Below are positions 6,007 to 10,062 of a stretch of 10,062 nucleotides of DNA, in pieces. The position numbers and the translations under genes were made by a program. Origin of the DNA: Methanomassiliicoccaceae archaeon. Lineage in GTDB: Archaea; Thermoplasmatota; Thermoplasmata; Methanomassiliicoccales; Methanomethylophilaceae. The notes under the pieces are model-generated. The model did not search any database and was not told where the DNA came from. It saw only the letters and a program-made list of their open reading frames with translations. The stretch lies in contig JAEEKU010000180.1 of assembly GCA_016282555.1 (NCBI GenBank), positions 1 to 10,062 on the forward strand, in the 5' to 3' direction. Within the stretch, counting starts at the first letter, position 1, and every line of letters starts with the position of its first letter.

Positions 6007-6525
6007 ATGCCGAAAAGTTTGATCATCTATTACTCCCGCAAGGGGCAGAATTACTTCAGCGGCTCAATCCGCAGCATCCCGAAGGGGAATACCGAATATG
6101 TCGCGGAGTACATAGCATCCGCTGTCGGCGGCGATCTTTTCGAGGTGGCCACCGTAAAAGAGTATCCTTCCGACTACACGGAATGCACAGATGTCGCTAA
6201 GAAAGAGCTCGGACTGAAAGCAAGACCCGAGCTCAAAAGATATCTGGATTCTTTAGACGGATACGACACCGTCTTCGTGTGCGGCCCGTGCTGGTGGGGA
6301 ACTTATCCCATGGCCGTCTTCTCCCAGCTTGAGAGGCTCGACTGGAACGGCAAGAGGGTCTTCGCGGTCATGACGCACGAAGGAAGCGGAATGGGATCTT
6401 CCGAGCGCGATCTGAAGGATGTTTGCAAAGGGGCGGTACTGGGCGGATCCCTCGCGATAAGCGGCGGTCAGGCGCAATCGTCAAAGGAGAGGGTCGCCGG
6501 CTGGGCGAGATCCAGTCTGGAGTGA
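6007..6525 (+). CDS. Flavodoxin-family FMN protein
   Basis: This is a cytoplasmic FMN-binding electron carrier or NAD(P)H-linked redox protein of 172 residues. The N-terminus IIYYSRKGQNYFSGS followed by KGNTEYVAEYIA (residues 6-37) is the phosphate-binding region of the long flavodoxin-like family (Flavodoxin_4 type) in which the loop carries an insert. VFVCGPCWWGTYPMAVF (about 90-106) is the aromatic FMN-stacking loop, and VMTHEGSGMGSSERDL fits the later FMN contact. It is the first gene of a likely operon with the acetyltransferase and aldo/keto reductase and faces lysR. The ATG at 6007 is chosen because the flavodoxin fold begins at once; upstream is only a weak AGGCG. An ATG at 5985 is in another frame. 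Specific partner unknown. Stop is TGA. Confidence 0.88.
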   Translation: MPKSLIIYYSRKGQNYFSGSIRSIPKGNTEYVAEYIASAVGGDLFEVATVKEYPSDYTECTDVAKKELGLKARPELKRYLDSLDGYDTVFVCGPCWWGTYPMAVFSQLERLDWNGKRVFAVMTHEGSGMGSSERDLKDVCKGAVLGGSLAISGGQAQSSKERVAGWARSSLE

Positions 6526-6714
6526 GATCATCGGATGCAGGAACCGGGGATGCCGTGAGCAAATCCGCGGAAATAATATCCATTGACGCGAGGTCCGGCG
6601 GCGATGTGCTCTCATGCGTCTTCGCACGCCCGAGATGCGAGCGTCTCCGGAGGGTCCGGGGACAGCGGACTGCCCCGCAGCGGAACGGATGCATCGATTT
6701 TCTGAGGGGATACA
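6526..6714. other. 189-base gap with hairpin between flavodoxin and acetyltransferase genes
   Basis: No recognised gene. A stem-loop lies at 6657-6677: CGGGG pairs with CCCCG and CAG with CTG around a CGGA loop, with one bulged A. No T-tract follows directly, so it looks more like an RNA-processing or stability element than a terminator. GAGGGG at 6704-6709 is a strong ribosome site for the next gene. A GTG-started frame from 6555 stays open into the next gene but resembles no protein I know. Confidence 0.4.
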
Positions 6715-7263
6715 ATGGAATGCGAGGAATTAAGAGTAGATATGAGGGAGATGACTCCCGCGGAGGGACGCAGGGCGGCGGAGACCGCGCAGCTAATCTT
6801 CAGGATAAACCACACGATGCCGTTTACGCCGGAATACGATTCTCTTGTGAAGGAATTGTTCGGCGACAGGATCGGGGAGGGCACGAGGATTACGGCGCCA
6901 TTCAATCTTGTTGCTTCTGATAACCTCAGTATCGGGAAGAATGTGTATATCGGCGGCAACATGCTCGGAATGTGCAGAGGAGGCATCGAGATCGAGGACG
7001 ATGTCATGATCGCTGCCAACGTATCTCTCATATCGAACAACCATGACCTTTATGACAGGCAGATACTGACTTGCAGACCCGTGAGGATTTGCAAAGGCGC
7101 TTGGATCGGCGCAGGCGCGCAGATTATGCCCGGGGTAAGAATCGGAAAATATGCTGTGATAGGAGCAGGCTCCATCGTGACCAAAGATGTCGGGGATTAT
7201 CAGGTCGCTGTCGGCAATCCTGCAAGAATTATAAAGGAACTGGATCCGTCCGGTTTTGAATGA
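6715..7263 (+). CDS. Hexapeptide-repeat O-acetyltransferase (maltose / galactoside acetyltransferase type)
   Basis: This is a cytoplasmic trimeric left-handed beta-helix enzyme that moves acetyl from acetyl-CoA to a hydroxyl of a sugar or similar acceptor. The protein has 182 residues, the normal length for the LacA/Maa family. Residues 54-160 show the repeating hexapeptide pattern (for example IGKNVYIGG, IEIEDDVMIAANV, CKGAWIGAGAQIMPGVRIGKYAVIGAGSIVTKDV). The catalytic His is His110 in SNNHD, and the VAVGNPARIIKEL tail is typical. A strong ribosome site, GAGGGG, lies five bases before the ATG. The stop TGA overlaps the ATG of the next gene (ATGA), so the two are almost certainly translated together. 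The natural acceptor cannot be told, as members of this family are promiscuous. Confidence 0.9.
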   Translation: MECEELRVDMREMTPAEGRRAAETAQLIFRINHTMPFTPEYDSLVKELFGDRIGEGTRITAPFNLVASDNLSIGKNVYIGGNMLGMCRGGIEIEDDVMIAANVSLISNNHDLYDRQILTCRPVRICKGAWIGAGAQIMPGVRIGKYAVIGAGSIVTKDVGDYQVAVGNPARIIKELDPSGFE

Positions 7264-8111
7264 AAAAGGCGATGCAGATGATTAAACTGAACAACGGAAT
7301 CGAATGTCCCGAAATCGGAATCGGGACCTACATGCTTAATCCCGGGGATGCGGAGAACAGCGTCAGGGAGGCCCTGAAGACTGGATACCGCATGATCGAT
7401 ACGGCTAACGCTTACGTCAATGAGAGAGCCTGCGGCCGCGGGATCAGGGAAAGCGGCGCGGACAGGAAAGAGCTGTTCATCTCAACCAAACTCTGGCCTA
7501 CCGAATATTCAAATCCCGATGCAGTAGACGAGACCCTTGCACGTCTCGGCCTGGATTACGCCGACCTTTTGTACATCCACCAGCCTGCCGGAAACTGGCT
7601 CGCGGGATACAGGCTTCTGGAGAAAGCATACAGGGAAGGCAAGGCAAAGTCGATCGGGGTCTCTAATTTCGAAGGAAGGTACATCGGGGAACTGATGCGG
7701 AAATGGGAAATCGTTCCGCAGTTCATACAGGTCGAGGCGCATCCCTATTTCACTCAGAAGGAGCTCCGTTCTCTGATCGGGAAATATGGTATCAGGATCA
7801 TGAGCTGGTATCCTCTGGGTCATGGCGATGGCAAGCTCATGGACGAACCTGTGTTCGCGGAACTCGCGGCGAAATACTCCAAATCATCCGCGCAGATAAT
7901 CCTCCGCTGGCATATACAGATGGGATTCGCGGTCATTCCCGGAAGCAGAAATGTCGATCACATCAGGGAAAATTTCAATATTTTTGATTTCCAGCTCACC
8001 GAAGATGAGATGAGCCGTATAGCCCGGCTCGACCGCGGCGAGAGATACTATCATCGCACCGAGGAGCAGCTCGCTCAGTTCGCCGCCTGGCATCCCGTTT
8101 ATGAAACTTGA
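7260..8111 (+). CDS. Aldo/keto reductase (AKR5-like)
   Basis: This is a cytoplasmic NADPH-dependent reductase that turns aldehydes or ketones into alcohols. The protein has 283 residues, normal for the 2,5-diketo-D-gluconate reductase-like group. The full catalytic tetrad is present: Asp47 and Tyr52 (MIDTANAY), Lys77 (ISTKLWP) and His107 (YIHQP). SIGVSNFE (131-138) and the late VIPGSRNVDHIREN coenzyme-binding segment are also present. The first ATG overlaps the upstream stop as ATGA; internal ATGs at 7272 and 7278 are alternatives, and the one at 7278 has AAAAAGG about nine bases upstream and would begin at the usual family start (MIKLNNGIECP). With flavodoxin and LysR this suggests handling of reactive carbonyls or redox stress. 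Stop is TGA. Confidence 0.92.
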   Translation: MKKAMQMIKLNNGIECPEIGIGTYMLNPGDAENSVREALKTGYRMIDTANAYVNERACGRGIRESGADRKELFISTKLWPTEYSNPDAVDETLARLGLDYADLLYIHQPAGNWLAGYRLLEKAYREGKAKSIGVSNFEGRYIGELMRKWEIVPQFIQVEAHPYFTQKELRSLIGKYGIRIMSWYPLGHGDGKLMDEPVFAELAAKYSKSSAQIILRWHIQMGFAVIPGSRNVDHIRENFNIFDFQLTEDEMSRIARLDRGERYYHRTEEQLAQFAAWHPVYET

Positions 8112-8120
8112 AATTACATG

Positions 8121-8144
8121 CAGGCACATCTCCGTGTGTGCCTG
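8121..8144 (+). terminator. Hairpin just after the aldo/keto reductase gene
   Basis: CAGGCACA (8121-8128) pairs perfectly with TGTGCCTG (8137-8144) around an eight-base loop, starting ten bases after the stop codon. No T-tract follows, only TCCCCC, so it could be a weak terminator or a 3'-end stabilising structure. A second imperfect inverted repeat built on CCGG ... CCGG lies at 8149-8171. Confidence 0.45.
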
Positions 8145-8246
8145 TCCCCCGGATTCCTGTACGGGAACCGGATCTGTTCACCGATTCGCGGCATAAAGCT
8201 GGAAACCTGATTATATCCGCAGTTTCGCTTCTGATTTTTCCAGTGC

Positions 8247-8256
8247 TAAATATTAA
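8247..8256 (+). promoter_or_regulatory. TATA-like box of the hisD promoter
   Basis: TAAATATTAA lies about 30 bases before the hisD start codon, the distance expected for an archaeal promoter with a very short leader (start near 8277). A GGCGGG at 8273-8278 just before the ATG could serve as a weak ribosome site if included in the transcript. Confidence 0.5.
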
Positions 8257-8282
8257 GTCTCTCCTGAACATAGGCGGGTATT

Positions 8283-9578
8283 ATGAGCGATGAAAAAACA
8301 CAGAAATCAGAAAAGATTCCGAAATGGAAGGAAGTCGACGAGGGATTCTGGAAAAGCAACCGCGAGTCCAAAATCGACAGCGTTTCCGAAACCGTCAGGG
8401 ACATAATCGATATGGTGAGGCAGCGCGGCGACGACGCTCTCATCGAGCTCACCGAAAAATTCGACAAAGTCAGACTGGACAGGGTGGAAGTATCCCGCGA
8501 GGATATCGAAGATGCGTACGCCAAAGTACCTTCGGACGTCGTCGAGGAGCTGGAGAATGCTGCGTACAACATCCAGCGCTTCCACGAGCTTCAGAAGCCC
8601 GCGGGTCTGTGGCTTTCGGAGGTCGAACCCGGAATAACCCTGGGCGTGAAATCCACCCCTCTGGAGAGAGTGGGGTGCTACGTCCCCGGCGGGCGCGCCT
8701 CCTATCCCAGCACGGTTCTGATGACCGTCATTCCCGCCAAAGTCGCCGGCGTAGACGAAGTCATATTCTGCACTCCCGCCAACGCCAGCCCCCTTACGCT
8801 CGTGGCCGCGGACATCGCCGGCGCGGACGAGATTTATCTCACCGGTGGGGCCCAGGCTATCTCCGCCATGGCTCTCGGAACCGAAAGCATCGAGCCCGTG
8901 CAGAAGATCGTCGGACCCGGAAACGTCTTCGTCACCTGCGCCAAAATGATGCTCAGGAACAAGGTGGATATCGACTTCCCGGCCGGACCCAGCGAGATAG
9001 GGGTTCTCGCCGATTCCTCCGCGGATCCTGAGTTTCTGGCATCCGATCTCGTGGCCCAGGCCGAGCACGATCCCTCTTCGGCCTGCCTCCTTATTACCGA
9101 CGATCCCGATCTTCCCGATGCGGTCTGGCCGTACATGGAGAAGATTATCCAGAAAGCGCCGAGGAGAGAGATCATCACCAAAGCCATGTCGAATTCCGGA
9201 TACATCGTGTGCGACAGCATGGATCTCGCTATAGAAACCATGAACGAGATCGCCCCTGAGCACCTCTCCATCCAGGTTTCCGATCCACTTGACGCTCTCG
9301 GAAAAGTCAGGAACGCCGGTTCCATATTCATCGGGCCGTACACCCCGGTCGCCGCCGGAGATTACGCTTCGGGAACCAACCACGTTCTTCCGACTTCCGG
9401 ATTCGCGAAGACCTGTTCCGGCCTCAACGTGGCCCACTTCATGAAAACGTCCACCGTCCAGTATCTCACCAGAGAGGGTCTGGAATCCATCGCTCCGACC
9501 ATCGAGACCATCGCGGCCGCCGAGGGGCTGTTCGCCCACATGGAATCGGTGAAGGCGAGGCGCACAGAGGAAGATTGA
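8283..9578 (+). CDS. hisD: Histidinol dehydrogenase
   Basis: This enzyme carries out the last two steps of histidine synthesis in the cytoplasm, oxidising L-histidinol to L-histidine with two NAD+. The protein has 431 residues, a full-length member. Signature blocks are GCYVPGGRASYPSTVLM (131-147), GPGNVFVTCAK (211-221), DFPAGPSEIGVLAD (231-244) and GDYASGTNHVLPTSGFA (359-375). Known functional residues are all present and even carry the E. coli numbers: zinc ligands Gln259, His262, Asp360 and His419, catalytic Glu326 and His327 (APEHL), and substrate-contact His367. No other his gene is in view, so histidine genes are scattered in this genome. A single base separates its TGA from the ATG of the polyphosphate kinase gene, so the two are probably co-transcribed. 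A TATA-like box at 8247-8256 supports a promoter directly upstream. Confidence 0.97.
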   Translation: MSDEKTQKSEKIPKWKEVDEGFWKSNRESKIDSVSETVRDIIDMVRQRGDDALIELTEKFDKVRLDRVEVSREDIEDAYAKVPSDVVEELENAAYNIQRFHELQKPAGLWLSEVEPGITLGVKSTPLERVGCYVPGGRASYPSTVLMTVIPAKVAGVDEVIFCTPANASPLTLVAADIAGADEIYLTGGAQAISAMALGTESIEPVQKIVGPGNVFVTCAKMMLRNKVDIDFPAGPSEIGVLADSSADPEFLASDLVAQAEHDPSSACLLITDDPDLPDAVWPYMEKIIQKAPRREIITKAMSNSGYIVCDSMDLAIETMNEIAPEHLSIQVSDPLDALGKVRNAGSIFIGPYTPVAAGDYASGTNHVLPTSGFAKTCSGLNVAHFMKTSTVQYLTREGLESIAPTIETIAAAEGLFAHMESVKARRTEED

Positions 9579-9579
9579 A

Positions 9580-10062
9580 ATGGATGCGGAAACGGATCTC
9601 AGCGACAGCAAGTACTACATCAACAGAGAGCTCTCTTAGCCGGAGCTCAACAGGCGCTGCCTCCAGCAGGCCCAGGACAAATCGAATCCGGTACTGGAGA
9701 GAGTGAAGTTTCTTGCGATCTGCGGCGGAAATCTCGACGAGTTCTTCATGATCCGCGTTCCCGGCATAATGTCGAAAACGCCCATTCCGGGCCCCGATTA
9801 CACCGGTCTCAACCGCAACTATCTCCTGGAATCGGTTTCCTCCGTAGTCCGGGAACTGGTCGATCAGTACGATAAGTGCTGGGACGGGCTCAGGGACGAT
9901 CTCTCCGGTTCCGGAATCTTCGTCATAAAAGTGGAGGATCTTGTCACAGATCAGAGGGCCTGGGTGTCCTGGTTCTACAGGGAGAGGATCCACCCTCTGC
10001 TCACGCCGCTCGCTCTGGACGTTTCCCATCCGTTTCCCTTCATCTCCAACAATTCGCTGAAC
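9580..10062 (+). CDS. ppk1: Polyphosphate kinase 1, N-terminal part, with in-frame TAG at codon 20
   Basis: Polyphosphate kinase reversibly builds inorganic polyphosphate from ATP. The frame opens with ATG at 9580, one base after hisD, with AGAGG nine bases upstream, and runs off the right edge (161 codons seen of about 700). The translation is YYINRELS-TAG-PELNRRCLQQA, then ERVKFLAICGGNLDEFFMIRVPGIM and LTPLALDVSHPFPFISNNSLN, all typical of the family's N-terminal and head domains. The family consensus is FINRELSWLxFNxRVLEEA, so TAG at 9637-9639 replaces the conserved Trp (TGG to TAG, one base). No other lesion is visible in the next 141 codons. Either UAG is read as an amino acid (pyrrolysine in such archaea), or translation restarts downstream, or this is a fresh nonsense mutation or sequence error. 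Because the coding sequence downstream is clean I list it as a gene rather than a pseudogene. Confidence 0.85.

Noticed and set aside
5985..6200. ATG at 5985 upstream of the flavodoxin gene
   Set aside because: It is in a different frame from the flavodoxin and gives a short Arg/His-rich shadow peptide.
6555..6920. GTG-started frame spanning the flavodoxin-acetyltransferase gap and entering the acetyltransferase gene
   Set aside because: No ribosome site, no recognisable similarity, and it mostly overlaps a confident gene out of frame.
8307..9611. Long open frame of 434 codons on the minus strand opposite hisD
   Set aside because: It is a mirror of hisD codon bias; the Gly/His/Arg/Asp-rich translation matches no family, while hisD on plus keeps every catalytic residue.
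9637..9639. Calling ppk1 a pseudogene outright
   Set aside because: Only one lesion is visible, at a codon that can be sense in pyrrolysine-using archaea, and the other visible codons keep family motifs.
1..10062. CRISPR arrays, insertion sequences, tRNA or rRNA genes, prophage
   Set aside because: I found no regularly spaced repeats, no transposase or integrase frames, no tRNA cloverleaf and no rRNA segments on either strand.

Overview
The window looks archaeal, most likely a methanogen of the Methanomassiliicoccales / Thermoplasmatota group. The reasons are an archaeal-type NreA repair protein with a PCNA-binding motif, TATA-like A+T boxes about 25-40 bases before several genes, few strong Shine-Dalgarno sites, and near absence of TAG as a stop codon. 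The lineage call is inference from gene content only.

Left part (1-2415): a copper-response unit. A heavy-metal P1B-type ATPase (minus strand, running off the left edge) lies downstream of csoR (minus), a Cu(I)-sensing repressor with the full Cys-His-Cys ligand set. Two near-identical CsoR-type operators flank a TATA-like box between them. Divergent from csoR is a tandem-domain universal stress protein followed by a hairpin/T-tract terminator. Middle part (2473-5018): a BASS-superfamily, ACR3-like (arsenite-type) permease on plus converges on nreA on minus. The two frames overlap by 226 bases because nreA has no stop after its C-terminal PIP box. The roughly 310 bases upstream of nreA hold no gene but are rich in inverted repeats, including a perfect 16-base palindrome.

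Right-middle part (5019-8111): a LysR-type regulator (minus) diverges from a likely redox operon: flavodoxin, a hexapeptide O-acetyltransferase, and an aldo/keto reductase overlapping it by four bases. Right part (8283-10062): hisD, with every known catalytic and zinc residue, is followed after one base by the 5' part of polyphosphate kinase 1.

The most striking observation is an in-frame TAG at codon 20 of the polyphosphate kinase gene, exactly where the family has a conserved Trp, in otherwise intact coding sequence. Eight of the nine gene ends in the window use TGA or TAA. The only TAG stop is the doubtful one at the end of the abnormal nreA extension. Together these suggest UAG may be read as an amino acid (pyrrolysine) here, although a simple nonsense mutation or assembly error is not excluded.
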